Below, piece after piece: positions 47,181 through 58,900 of a stretch of DNA of 64,000 nucleotides. Source of the DNA: Anolis sagrei (Eukaryota; Chordata; Lepidosauria; Squamata; Anolidae); NCBI RefSeq assembly GCF_037176765.1, contig NC_090023.1, positions 25,555,366-25,619,365 on the forward strand. The letters are read 5' to 3'. Each line of letters begins with the position of its first letter. The first letter of the stretch is position 1. A program made the translations under genes and the position numbers. The notes under the pieces are model-generated. The model was not told the DNA's origin. It ran no database searches and worked only from the letters and a program-made list of their open reading frames with translations.

Positions 47181-47355
47181 CAGGGGTCCTCAAACTAAGG
47201 CCCGTGGACTGGATATGGCTCTCACTCAGGGTCAACCTAAGTCAGAAATGACTTGAAAATGCATAGGAATTCATTCTTTTTTATTATAATCCAGCCCTCC
47301 AACAATTTGAGGGTCTGTAACGTGGCCCTCTGTTTAAAAAGTCTGAGAACCCTTG
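47181..47355. mobile_element. Non-autonomous hAT, internally deleted, unit D
   Basis: Orthologue of 26794-27151 with the centre lost. Flanked by ttttacat / ttttacag. Confidence 0.8.
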
Positions 47356-47704
47356 TTTTACAGTGTGGGGAGAAAAGTAGTTGAGGCAGCAACAAAGTGG
47401 GACAAACCGCAAAATAGAGTCTTGGTGAGCCTATGCTATCTACATCACATGTAGTCTTGCAAGATTCCTTCTTTTAAGCAGAACACCTGTCTCCTTGGAT
47501 TGGACTCTGCATGAGCTGAAGTCGACGATATGTACATTTTATGCTCCCAGGCCTCTCAAAGTCATTGCTAATGACATAAAACCATCACAAGGGAAAATAT
47601 AGATGTCCCTAATGCTCTTTTAAATGTAGATATTGAGAACTGAGCTATGGATCTTCTTATTTCATTATCACATCTAACAAGAAAGGAACTGTTATATTAC
47701 TTAC

Positions 47705-47859
47705 CTTTCCACAGCTGCCTGTGTTCCTATAACTGGACTAAGGAGAAGCTGAGGGAACAGTGCATGTCAGAGTGGGCAAGGCTATGAAGAAGATCAGGAG
47801 ATCAAATGTGGGAGTCAACACGTCAGCACCTTCTATGCTCTGTTGCTAGGTTATTTAAA
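47705..47859 (-). promoter_or_regulatory. Candidate promoter and non-coding 5' exon of gene D (proximal copy)
   Basis: A TATA-like TTTTAAATAA (about 47851-47860) lies upstream of an exon-like block ending GGAAAG|gtaagt at 47704. A second copy of the TATA part lies beyond a SINE at 48168-48300, so D may have a duplicated promoter core. Confidence 0.48.
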
Positions 47860-47936
47860 ACAACAGACTTAAGGCTATGATCCATCCTTTATTCTTTTCT
47901 AGCTATAACTCAATATGCCTCTATACTGTTGAGTTG

Positions 47937-48167
47937 TTTTTGTTTTGTTTTTTTGTCGTGTCAGGAGCAAGTCACTTCTGGTGTGAGAGAATTGGCCATC
48001 TGCAAGGACGTTGCCCAGGGGACGCCTGGATGATTTGATATTTTTATCATCCTTGTGGGAGGCTTCTCTCATGTCCCCGCATGAGGAGCTAGAGCTGATA
48101 GAGGGAGCTCATCCGCCTCTCCCCGGATTCGAACCTGCAACCTATCGGTCTTCAGTCCTGCCACCGG
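47937..48167 (-). mobile_element. tRNA-type SINE (ACA/Sauria-like), private to unit D
   Basis: On the minus strand the head reads CCGGTGGCAGGACTG, then a B-box-like GGTTGCAGGTTCGAATCC. It is followed by GGAGAGGCGGATGAGCTCCC and ends in an A-rich tail. It separates two copies of the gene D promoter core. Confidence 0.7.
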
Positions 48168-48300
48168 GAGTCAACACGTCAGCACTTTCTATGCTCTGTT
48201 GCTTGATTACTTAAAGGAGCAGACTTAAGGCTATGGTCCATCCTTTGTTCTTTACTAACCACAACCCAATATGCATCTATACTGTTGAGTTAATGCAGCT
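48168..48300 (-). repeat. Second, B-like copy of the gene D promoter core
   Basis: This segment repeats 47810-47935 on the other side of a SINE. From about 48195 to 48280 it matches the gene B promoter (9790-9876) base for base as far as I can see, including TTTAAGTAA, whereas the proximal copy matches gene C. It looks like a short tract moved by recombination between units. Confidence 0.6.
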
Positions 48301-48837
48301 TGACACCAAATTAACTGTCATGGCTACAAACTATGGAATTAGGGGAGTCATAGTCTTAGGATGACATTAGCTTTCTGTACAAGAACCGCAGATGCCACAT
48401 CAAACTACAAACCCCAGAATCCCATAGTATTGAGCCAGGATAAATACAATTGTGTCTGATTGCATTAATTCTACAGGCTTTCTAAGAACTAGCTATCCTA
48501 ATATAAGATGAATTGCTTACGAGGATGTGTGAATCAGCTGAGGTGGATAAACTGACAACATTGATCAAGGAGAAATTCTTGACAATTTTTTTTAAAAAAC
48601 TGGGACATGTTTATTATTTTCCTACAGAAAAGATGGGGACAAACTTAAACTGTTTTCTGATTTAGAAGAGTGTTATTAAAAGTAACATTTTTGGTGGAAA
48701 TTTAGTGATTTTTAAGGGAGTAGAAAAGAAGTAAAAATATCAATAGGTATTAAGTGGGAAGCTTATAGATTAGTACTTGTTAGTATATGTTTAGGTTTTT
48801 ATTGGTTAAAACGATCATTTTAGATATAATTGTGTTA

Positions 48838-49640
48838 TTGTTCCTGTATATGTTCCTGTCCAGAGGACAGGAGCAGAATTCAAAACGATCTTGACAGATT
48901 AGAGAGATGGGCCAAAACTAACAAAATGAAGTTCAACAGTGACAAATGCAAGATACTCCACTTTGGCAGAAAAAATGAAATGCAAAGATACAGAATGGGT
49001 GACGCCTGGCTCGAGAGCAGTACGTGTGAAAAAGATCTTGGAGTCCTCGTGGACAACAAGTTAAACATGAGCCAACAATGTGATTTGGCGGCAAAAAAAG
49101 CCAATGGGATTTTGGCCTGCATCAATAGGAGCATAGTGTCTAGATCTAAGGAAGTAATGCTACCCCTCTATTCTGCTTTGGTTAGACCACACCTGGAATA
49201 TTGTGTCCAATTCTGGGCACCACAATTCAAGAGAGATATTGACAAGCTGGAATGTGTCCAGAGGAGGGCGACTAAAATGATCAAGGGTCTGGAGAACAAG
49301 CCCTATGAGGAGCGGCTTAGGGAACTGGGCATGTTTAGCCTGAAGAAGAGAAGGCTGAGAGGAGATATGATAGCCATGTATAAATATGTGAGAGGAAGCC
49401 ACAGGGAGGAGGGAGCAAGCTTGTTTTCTGCTTCCCTGGAGACGAGGACGCGGAACAATGGCTTCAAACTACAAGAGAGGAGATTCCATCTGAACATGAG
49501 GAAGAACTTCCTGACTGTGAGAGCCGTTCAGCAGTGGAACTTTCTGCCCCAGAGTGTGGTGGAGGCTCCTTCTTTGGAAGCTTTTAAACAGAGGCTGGAT
49601 GGCCATCTGTCAGGGGTGATTTGAATGCAATATTCCTGCA
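48838..49640 (+). mobile_element. CR1 LINE, 3' part of ORF2, unit D
   Basis: An open frame of about 250 codons encodes the CR1 C-terminus: SRIQNDLDRLERWAKTNKMK, CKILHFGRKN, DLGVLVDNKL, PLYSALVRPHLEYCVQFWAP, RTRNNGFKLQERRF and VVEAPSLEAFKQRLDGHLSG. It ends at TGA near 49622 without frame breaks, so it is fairly young. The usual 3' end is replaced by a fragment of the C-rich element. Confidence 0.92.
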
Positions 49641-49644
49641 TTCA

Positions 49645-49690
49645 GCCCCCCCCCCCCCCCCCCGGAAACGAAATCCTGACTACGGGTGTG
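49645..49690. repeat. Fragment of the C-rich DNA element
   Basis: A C run followed by GGAAACGAAATCCTGACTAC, matching the right end of 7656-7959. Abuts the CR1. Confidence 0.6.
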
Positions 49691-50585
49691 CCCATCTCTC
49701 TTCATGGCTCAAGGCGGGTTACAACATTGCTGAAACACATAATTATTTTGAAACACTCCGTAAAATATGCATATGAAAACATGTTTCCATAAAATACTGT
49801 ATGTATTAAAATACACAAAGCGAAAGTTAGACATAGACAGGAAGTTAAACATTTGTCATTAAAACTGTCTGGGTAAGCCTGCTGGAAGAGATGGCTGTTT
49901 CTCGGGGTGGTAGTTGCCAGTCAGGTTCTGCAAGGCTGGAGCAGATGCACCCCAGAGGACCTCAGTGCTTGGGGTGGATTGTATGAGAAAAGGCAATCCT
50001 GTAGGCAACCTGGACACAAACCATGCAGGGCTTTAAATATCAATACCAACACCTTATACTTTGCTTGGTAACTAATTGGCAGCCAGTAGAGTGACTTTAG
50101 GATAGTGGGGTGATATGCTCACTCCTGGTTGCTCCTGTAACCAATCTGACTGCTGTATTTTGAACCAAGTGGAGTTTCTGAACTTGGAACAAAGGTAGCC
50201 CAATGTAAAGCACATTGCAGAAGTCCAACCTTTTAGATTACCAGCTCATGCACCACCATCTTAAAGTCTTCCAAATCTAGGAAGGGGCACAGCTGGCACA
50301 TCAACCGAAGCAGATAGTAAGCACTCCTGACTGTTGCATATACCTGGACTGACATTTGGAGAGATGGATCCAGGATCCAAGCTGTGAACACAGTCTTTCA
50401 GGGGGAGTGTAATCCCATCCAATACTGGTTGACACGCCTTCATCCCCAGATTAGGATCCTTGATGGCAAGCACCTCTGTTTTGTTTGGATTCTGTTTCAA
50501 TTTGTTTTTCCTCATCCAACCCATCATCCCCTCCAGGTATTCATTCAGAGGAGACATGCTATCCTTAGCTTAAGCTGTTTTTGAA
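49690..50585 (-). mobile_element. L2/CR1-type LINE, 3' part, unit D
   Basis: Orthologue of the copies at 11.4 and 29.9 kb. The minus strand has GWMRKNKLKQNPNKTEVLAI at its 5' end and a worn C-terminus. Confidence 0.75.
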
Positions 50586-50679
50586 GGATTTTGTAGAAAG
50601 GATACATGGAAGGTTAAGGCCAAACAATGCAAGCATAAGTATACATTGTGCAAACAGGAGTTTTAATACATTTGACAGC

Positions 50680-51390
50680 TATTCAAGTTTCCCTCTCTGC
50701 CTGCTCCCATTTCAGATTGTTCAGTAGATTGTTCAGATTGCTGGCTTGAAGCAGTGCCTTCATTGACTGGTGTTTCAATGACATCACTACCTTCAGACAG
50801 GGAGCCCTTGGCAAGGGGGAGGAGACAGAGGAGGACTGGTCCTGAGGAGGGGCAATCAGCTGTCAAAGGGGCAGCTCTCCTGGGAAGAGGCAGGCCTAGG
50901 AAGTCTATGCCCATATTTGGAGAACTTAGGGGCTTTCTCTTGAAACAAAGGACCCAAGTGTCCAGTTCCATTCCAAACAAAGATGTAAGACAGGATGTCG
51001 ATCTTTGGTACCCAAAGGATTGGCTACCAATGAAAGAGGTTTTATACACGTGGACAGACAAACAGCTAGACCAGTGGTTCTCAACCTGGGGTCCCTAGAT
51101 GTTTTTGGCCTACAACTCCCAGAAATCCTAACAGCTGGTAAACTAGCTGGGATTTCTGGGAGTTGTAGGCCAAAAACATCTGGGAAGCCCAGGTTGAGAA
51201 CCACTGAGCTAGACAAACATGTTTGGGTTTTGGCCAGAGATCACCCAAATCTGAAACAATGGGTCTGGCTGATTGCTTTGGCTTGGAAAAAGCCCCAGGG
51301 AATTTGCCCACCCTTCCTGTTCAGGAAATTTCTCTACAGGGAGATGAATGTTTCTGGGCTTGTCTGGTTATATTTTGATAAAGAAGTTTT
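50680..51390. other. Unidentified block conserved with unit B
   Basis: Matches 12500-13020 apart from the MITE at 51072-51206. One plus frame after the MITE reads KHVWVLARDHPNLKQWVWLI and continues to 51394, but the B copy does not keep it. Function unknown; probably not a gene. Confidence 0.35.
51072..51206. mobile_element. hAT-like palindromic MITE, 135 bp, private to unit D
   Basis: Same family as 5822-5955. Flanked by a perfect 8-bp repeat agctagac (51064-51071, 51207-51214). The site is empty in B (about 12885). Confidence 0.92.
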
Positions 51391-51703
51391 ATAAAGCTAT
51401 TTTATAAAGCTATGAAATAGATATAGTACAACAGTTATATAGAAAGTCTTGAAGAATAGATGTGAATATGATAGCTGTTACTGGCTTGATCTCCTGTAAT
51501 CGAGCTTTGTATGTCAAATAGGGGCTCATATACTTTCTGCTGATCTCTGCCCACACCCACAATGACTCCTTCATGGTTGTCTTTGTTTAAGCATTAACCC
51601 AGCCCTGAGAGTCCAGGAAATTCCTCTGTGAGGTCAAAGGAAGTTAATGACCCTCTAGCTCAGTCCAGCCGTAATCAGATTTTTAACACAGAGGGAGACA
51701 GAC

Positions 51704-51737
51704 AGACAGACAGACACACACACACACACACACACAC
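51704..51737. repeat. (GACA)n(AC)n microsatellite
   Basis: GACA units followed by about 15 AC units. Other simple repeats are (AG)n at 37707-37729 and (GACA)n at 43131-43160. Confidence 0.95.
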
Positions 51738-51779
51738 ATGGAAATAAATATTTATTTCCCTTATCAGGAGTGAACCAAG

Positions 51780-52495
51780 GGTACAGTTGTGATGTATTTG
51801 AGAAAACACCAAATTTAAGCATTATATTAAATGTCCTTTAACCAGTATTTGGCCACTTGGGGTGCCTTTGGTGTTATTATAAGAAGGTCCTCCATTGTGC
51901 ACGTGGCAGGACTCAGGCTGCATTGTAATAGGTGTGGTTTTTTCTTCTCCACACTTGCATGTTGTGGACTCCACTTTGTAGAACCATTTCTTAAGGTTGG
52001 TTCTGCATCTCGTGGTGCCAAAGCACAGTCTGTTCAGCACCTTCCAAGGTGCCCAGTCTTCTGTGTGCCCAGGATGGAGTCTCTCATTCAGTATCAGCCA
52101 TGGATTGAGGTTCTGGATTTTAGCCTGCCAGTTTTGGACTCTCACTTGCTGAGGTGTTCCTGCAAGTATCTCTGTAGATCTTAGAAAACTATTTCTTGAA
52201 TTAAGATGTTGCTGTGCTGGCTGGTATCTGAACAGGGCATGGGACGGCAATGTCATTGCCTTGTCCTTTCATTATTGTCAGGTGGTGCAATACCAGCTAG
52301 ACAGTGTAATTTCTCCAGTGGTGTAGGGTGCAGACAGCCTATGATTATGCAGCATGTGTCATTAAGAGCCACATCCACTCTTTTAGCATGGTGAGATGTG
52401 TTCCACACTGGGCATGCATACTCAGCAGCAGAGTAGCAAAGCACAAGGGCAGGTGTCTTCACTGTATATGCTTGTGATAAAGGAAATAAATGATA
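51780..52495 (-). mobile_element. Non-LTR retrotransposon ORF2 C-terminus, clade uncertain
   Basis: Minus-strand frames give ALVLCYSAAEYACPVWNTSH, VDVALNDTCCIIIGCL, TPLEKLHCLAGIAPP, then LNRLCFGTTRCRTNLKKWFY and CKCGEE. This is the usual end of a LINE ORF2 with a CxC zinc knuckle. It is in broken frames. A relative is at 59120-59435. Confidence 0.6.
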
Positions 52496-52499
52496 AGGA

Positions 52500-53580
52500 T
52501 GCAATGAGGAGGAATATATATTCTATTAAAAAATTGAGGAGCTTTTGCCTTTGCTAGAGACACCTACTGGTCAGTACATGGTTGTGTCAGCTGGGATGAA
52601 AAAGCAGAAAGGGGTGAATTGACACAATAGGCAATTTCCCTTAGAAAATGTTTTAAAAATAAATTTGGTTTGCATATATTGTATTTATTTGATCATCACC
52701 TTTTATTTACTGTTATTCTACATTCAAAACCAGAGCTCCAAAATAATTGTTCCTTGGCAGATGAAGCATTTTTAGATTCAGACTATCTGAAGGGTTGTAT
52801 GTACTCCATGAACCAGCCACAGTCTTAAGATTCTTGGGGAAGACTTGTTATTTTCACTGAAATTGCAAAGTATTTTGGTAAGTATATGGACCAGAGCCTA
52901 TGTTGTTGTTGTTGTTATATTTATTCCCTGCTTTATCTCTCCCAAAGGAGACTCGAAGTGGCTTTGAGCCTCCTTTGGGACCTATAAACAAATTATTTTC
53001 CTTGGGCCTGCTCTCTGCTCACCTTTCACTAGCAATCATTTTATTTGCATAGTTAAATAGATTTGAACTTGGATCCATTTTTAGCCATTCCCTTCAGCCA
53101 ACCCAGCTTCTTCTTCAGCAAGGGCCCAGCTATCATGGATTCCCATCTGAAAAGGGACCAATCGTGGCTCCTCCTCCCCTATTCAGCATCACAGTTGAAA
53201 CTTTTTTTTATTTTCCTATATTTTCTTGATTTTTTTTTAATTTATGGGAGATGGATTTGTTGTTTGACATGGTTGTTCCAGTATGCCTTTCCAGAATAAG
53301 GAAACTTCTAGCATTATGTCCCAACGCACTTTATCAGAGATCTAGGATATTTATATGCCTATCCCCCTCCAAACACCCCACCTGGTCACGCCCAACACTT
53401 TTTAACTTTTCATTACATTTGGCCCTGCCATTGCTTTTAACTGCGTCATTGTGTGTTGTTAATGTTATTGCCTTGTCTTTTTTAGTTATTGCTGTTGTTA
53501 TTGTTTTACTATTGTATTTGGGCTCGGCCTTTGTAAGCCACACCAAGTCCTTTGGGAGATGGTAGCAGGATACAAATAAA
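52500..53580. other. Intergenic, worn repeat tails
   Basis: 52900-52990 and 53400-53580 are LINE/SINE tail remnants (CTCTCCCAAAGGAGACTCGAAGTGG; CTCGGCCTTTGTAAGCC), the second leading into an (ATT)n run. No gene is seen. Confidence 0.5.
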
Positions 53581-53582
53581 GG

Positions 53583-53619
<37 letters not shown>

Positions 53620-53621
<2 letters not shown>

Positions 53622-55860
53622 TTGTTCACACACATTTACAGATAAACATTTCAACTCCCTCTTCTCTAACTCCAATTGATCTTAGATTGCATTTTTTCTT
53701 GGAACTGGGAATGTCTCTTACTGAATATTAATGAATAGACATGCATGGGCTGGATCTGTTTTAGCTGTACAGTATGAGCCCCATATTTGTGGAACCAATA
53801 TAGCTTGTTTCATTTCACTAAAGTTTCACCTATTTACTTAGGACTTCCTGTGCAATCTACACCCTCTTAGCCCCATTATTCATCCCTTTGAAAAGAAAAG
53901 GTTTAGCTATTATCCTGGCCAACACATATTTTGTTTCTGGGCATATTTGACCTGCCAATTTCAAAAAATGCACCAGTTTTCCCCTATCAGCTCTAGCCTT
54001 TGAGATACAGAACATCTGTCGTATACTGATCACTATCTGTTCGCCCATGGAAAATCATGATAACCCATATCTAAGGACCTCATCATATGGAGGACCAGAA
54101 GCTGGGTGACAGTGGGAAAACCATGGGGCACTTCATCCCCTTACCATTGTTGGTTGTGGGCTGCCATCCCATTAAGTTTCTGCCCTTTCAAGTTCTAGCC
54201 TTCTTCTGGTTTCCTGACTACATTCGTGATTGACTGATCCAATACAGAAAACTATTTGTCCCAATGACTTCATGATCTTTCTTAAAGAAAGATATGTGCA
54301 TTACTGGTGATTATTCCTCTTTGTTTTTTTAGTACGTGGGGCTCCACCTACAGTACAGATGTGTCCTGAGTAAACACTTTATAAGTTATATTCATTCAGT
54401 ATTGGAAAGCACAAATATGAAATTTTTTGTAGTGTATTAGCTATCTAGATGTTTACACTCTAAACATTTGTATAGATATCAAAAGTTTCTTAGCCTTGCA
54501 TACTTTAGCAGGGCAGCTGCCTAAGCTACACTAGAAAAAAAATACATAGGTAAATTAAGCTATATTAGAGATCATATATGGTTTCCTAGAGACTTTCAAA
54601 GACAGAAAAAAAATGAGGCAACATGTCCTTCAATAGCCATATTTGGCTTCCCTGTGAGGACATATTGAATCAGCTCTCTTTTATTCCAGTTGCCCCTACC
54701 CCAAGAGGATGTTGAATACTTCTCCTTTCTGCAAAATGGCCTGGATCATATCAAAATCTCTAATTTTAGACCCAAAACCTGCCAATAACTTATACATGAG
54801 GTTGACTTATACACTGTTCTATTTTTTATTGTTATCCACAAAAAAATAACCTAAATTCTCCTTTATTATGAAAACTGATGCAACATTTTTCTTTGACATA
54901 CAAAGCTGAATTTTGATATAAAACATTGATATATAATATAATATGATTATGAATTCATCATTCAAAAATTTAAGTGGTAGATCTTGATCAGGAAATGAAA
55001 CGGAGGCTAATTAATTCAAGCATAAAAGACTCATCAAAATTCATCAGTTTCCACAGATAATTAATTCTGGAAGCTGATTCCATCTTAACTATTTTTTCCT
55101 GTTTTTTTTCCCCAGTGATTGTTTTAGCTATTAAGTTCAGGTATTAGTTTCACTGGTTAGTTTTAAGGATTACTTTCCGCAATTAGTTTCAAGAAACAGA
55201 GTTTTAGCATCTCAGAAGACAGTTTGAGTAGATAGGCATAAGAACTAGACGCACCACTTATGTTCAAGAATAAGTTCCAGAAATTTATTTTGTCTATTAA
55301 TTTTGCAAGGTAGTCTCACTAGGTTAGATGGCAGATTTCCTAACCGATACATGTCCCAATCATAATGTTTTAGGATATTAAAATGTATACTTATATTAGT
55401 AATATTTCAAAGAAAACCAGGAATTGTTTCTCCTGAATTGACAAGGGGAAATTTCTCCTTGGGAATTTTAAGAAGAATGATCTACCAAGGGAAATTTGCA
55501 GGGAAGTCACTTTTTCCACTTTCTGCTTAGGCCACTGTGAGCAGTGTGTGTTCCAGAAGCATTGCACCATCCAATACAAAACCACTGCTTTGAGAATTGC
55601 TTTGAAATTTCTGAAAAATGTGTTCTAATTGTTTTGGAGGCGAGAAAGAGAAAATGTCAGCAGTATGGCTTTATCAGATTTCAGAAGTGACTTGTGGGAG
55701 TGACAGTAATTTAAGAGGTCCACTCCTTTACCTTCCTGTGCCTGTGTGTTCTACTGATCTTCCTTTCATCCTTCCGTTGGCCTTCTAGCCATCAACAACA
55801 CTTGTAGATTCAAGGAAACGAATGGAGAAAAATAAAGCATGCACACTTCTCATTGTTTAA
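53620..55860. other. AT-rich intergenic sequence downstream of gene E
   Basis: No coding exon, RNA gene or clear repeat family is recognised over 2.2 kb. Open frames are short and without similarity to known families. Confidence 0.5.
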
Positions 55861-55862
55861 GA

Positions 55863-55868
55863 TTTAAT
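55863..55868 (-). promoter_or_regulatory. Poly(A) signal ATTAAA of gene E
   Basis: ATTAAA on the minus strand, 82 nt after the gene E stop. It is the same hexamer type as in the other paralogues but further away. Confidence 0.6.
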
Positions 55869-55949
55869 GGTGGTGAGATTCATATCACCAAACAACTAAA
55901 AACATAGACAGTTCCTCACACTGTTACCAGTAGGCTAAAACACTTAACT

Positions 55950-58900
55950 TTAATCACAGCAGTAAAATATAATATCATTAAGTCCGGTGTTATCACCAAT
56001 TGGTAATGGCTCCTCCACTTTTGCTTGGGACCCACATATTGCACCAGGATCGCAAGACTTGCTCCAAGGTCCAAATGTACCCCACTCATATGAAGAGAGC
56101 TTCAGCAGGTCCCCGTTTTGACATTTGAACTGAATGTTGTTGGCCCCAGTATCATCCAAAATACCCTGTGATTTCTCCACATTTAGAGAAAAGGAGTTCA
56201 GGTAGCCTTTGGAACAACTTATTTTCTCTGACCACTGTCCGAACCTGTCAGATCACAATGAATAGAGAAATACATTTAGATGGATTCCAGAAAAACTAGA
56301 TACTGACCTAGATACTGACTAGAGTTTTGGAGCGATGAAACCCAAAATATTTGTCAGGTGAAAGATTACTCATCATTTTTATAAACATTACTGACTTGCT
56401 TCTAACTTGATATGAATATTATATATACCAATTAATAGTAATAGAAAGGAACCATTCTAGAGGGTATATCTGCATGGTTGGAATCATGTTATGGGCATTA
56501 CCATTCAATCAACCAATGAATCAGTAGACAACACATAAAATATCCAATTGATTCAATGGCTCTACTCTAGTTGTAATTAACCATAGGATTTAGAATTCAT
56601 TCCCAAACTAGCGGTACACTTGGAAATATCTACAGTATTATTTATTTACTGTATTTGTATAATGCCTTTCTCAGCCTTTCAAAGCAGTTTACAGGCAGCA
56701 AGTCAATGCACATAATATCAAAATGCAATATAAAACCACAACAGAAACAATTAAAAACCAACATCATTAGCATCTCCTTGTTAAAACACTGTCGAAGTCC
56801 ATCTTCTAATCAGTCCATTTCCTATGTCAGTTACACTGCATTTGTAAACGCTTGCTCAAACAACCATGTCTTAACTTTCCTCCAAAATGTTGGAGGAAGC
56901 CAATCTGATATCTCTAGGGAGATATCAGATTCCATAGCCGAGGGGCCACAACTGAGAAGGCCCTGTCCCTCGTCCCCATCAACTGTATTTGTGATGAAGG
57001 CGGGATCAAGAGCAGGACCTCCCCAGATGATCTTAAGGTCCTAGATGGCTCATAAGGGAAGGTGCATTCAGACAGGTAAATTGGGCCAGAACCTTTCACT
57101 GTCTGAAAAGAATAATAGAATCATAGAGAAGACCACAGGGGCTATCCAATCCAACCTCCTTCCCTGCAGACTCCCAAGATTCCATAGCACTAGACAGTGT
57201 CACTTTAAGAGGTGTCAAACTGCATTAATTCTACTGTGTAAACGCACCCTCTAACATTGCCTTTCTTGGTGGTGGTGATGACAGATGATGATGATGATTA
57301 GTGTGCAGTTTATTATTCTAACAAAGATTCAAAGCACCAACTAATGTTAAAATCAATATAATAAAATATTAAGGTCTAAAAGGAAGAGGGAACAAGCTTG
57401 TTTTCTGCTTCCCTGGAGACTAGGATGCGAAACAATGGCTTCAAACTACAAGAAAGGAGATTCCACCTGAACATGAGGAAGAACTTCCTGACTGTGAGAG
57501 CCATTCAGCAGTGGAACTCTCTGCCCCGGAGTGTGGTGGAGGCTCCTTCTTTGGAAGCTTTTAAACAGAGGCTGGATGGCGATCTGTCAGGGGTGATTTG
57601 AATGCAATATTCCTGCTTCTTGGCAGGGGGTTGGACTGGATGGCCCATGAGGTCTCTTCCAACTCTTTGATTCTATGATTCTATGACTATAAACACAATA
57701 AAATTTCACCCAATGCTAGTTAAAAATAAAGAGCTTGAACAATTAGAAGTCTATTTAAAATACTGATCTAGAGAATTTAAGCAAAGCCACTTTTTGTTAT
57801 TCTAAGAAATAAATCCAAAGAGGAAAAATAAGAAAAGAAAGATGCTCACCCTGCAATTCCAAAAGTAATTGTTTCTCCAGATGTACAATAAAGACGGATG
57901 TCATTCAGAGATGTATCATCTTCTGTAATGCCAGCTGGTTCTTGTACCTAATAAAAGTGAAAAAAGAGACCATTGAAATTCTTGCTCTCTCTCTCAGGGC
58001 ACTACGTAACTGGCCTTTTTGTATGTTTTCTGTTAGAATTTTTGATGTGCACTGTCTTGTACCCCTAATCAAGCACTAGTTTGCTGCAAACATGGCCTAG
58101 ATACCTATGTGAAGTTCCTATAGCCAGAGTGGATGATGTATTAGGCTTTGTACTTTTTGTGCTTCCTGGTGTTTTCCAAAATGGTAAATCTAGCACAGGC
58201 AGCCCCCAAATTACAACCATCTGACTTACTAACAACTCATAATTAAGAGCAGGGGTGAGACAAGAGGAAGTGAGAAAAATCTACCCCTAGGAAGAGAAGT
58301 TCACTCTGATTCTTGACACTTTCCAAAATGGCAAATCTAGTACACCCAATAGAAAGCAGACCATACGAATAAAGCAATTGTTAGTAAAGAATAATTTAGA
58401 CTAAATCTGGGGTTTTCATTTTTCAAAAGATGCACTTTTTAAACGACTTATAATATATTCTGTACCATCCCTGATTACATACCTTTTGTTGTTGTTGTTA
58501 AAAAAAATCACTTTTCATAATACTCGCTGATATTAAACTAATCATCATCATCATCATAATCTTTATTTATACCCCACTACCGTCTCCCACAGGGACTCAG
58601 GGCGGCCTACAAAATAGCACACGCTCGTGCCATACAACATGTAAAATGTGAATACATCAACTTTAAAATCAATAACATAATTACATAAAACCAGGCATGT
58701 GCAATTAACACAAGCAAATAATATCAGCAAAATATGGCTGTAACCATTGATTAAAAGTCCATATAATCAGTTTAGCAACCCAGCTGTGTACCCGTCAAAA
58801 TGTGGGTATAAAATACTAGAGTAATAAGGAATCAGTCTAGCTGCTATCTAAACGTTATCAAAGACCTGACGAAAAAGCTAAGTTTTTAAGTAATCTTGCA

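Larger units (their letters stand above)
32345..51640. repeat. Duplicated unit carrying gene D
   Basis: Third unit. It starts with the 32345-32560 block that matches 14030-14220, and ends after the block matching 12.5-13.3 kb. Private insertions are BovB, the inverted R4 copy, the Penelope element with its nested MITE, a SINE and a CR1. The left border is disturbed by an inverted fragment at 32.1-32.3 kb. Confidence 0.7.
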
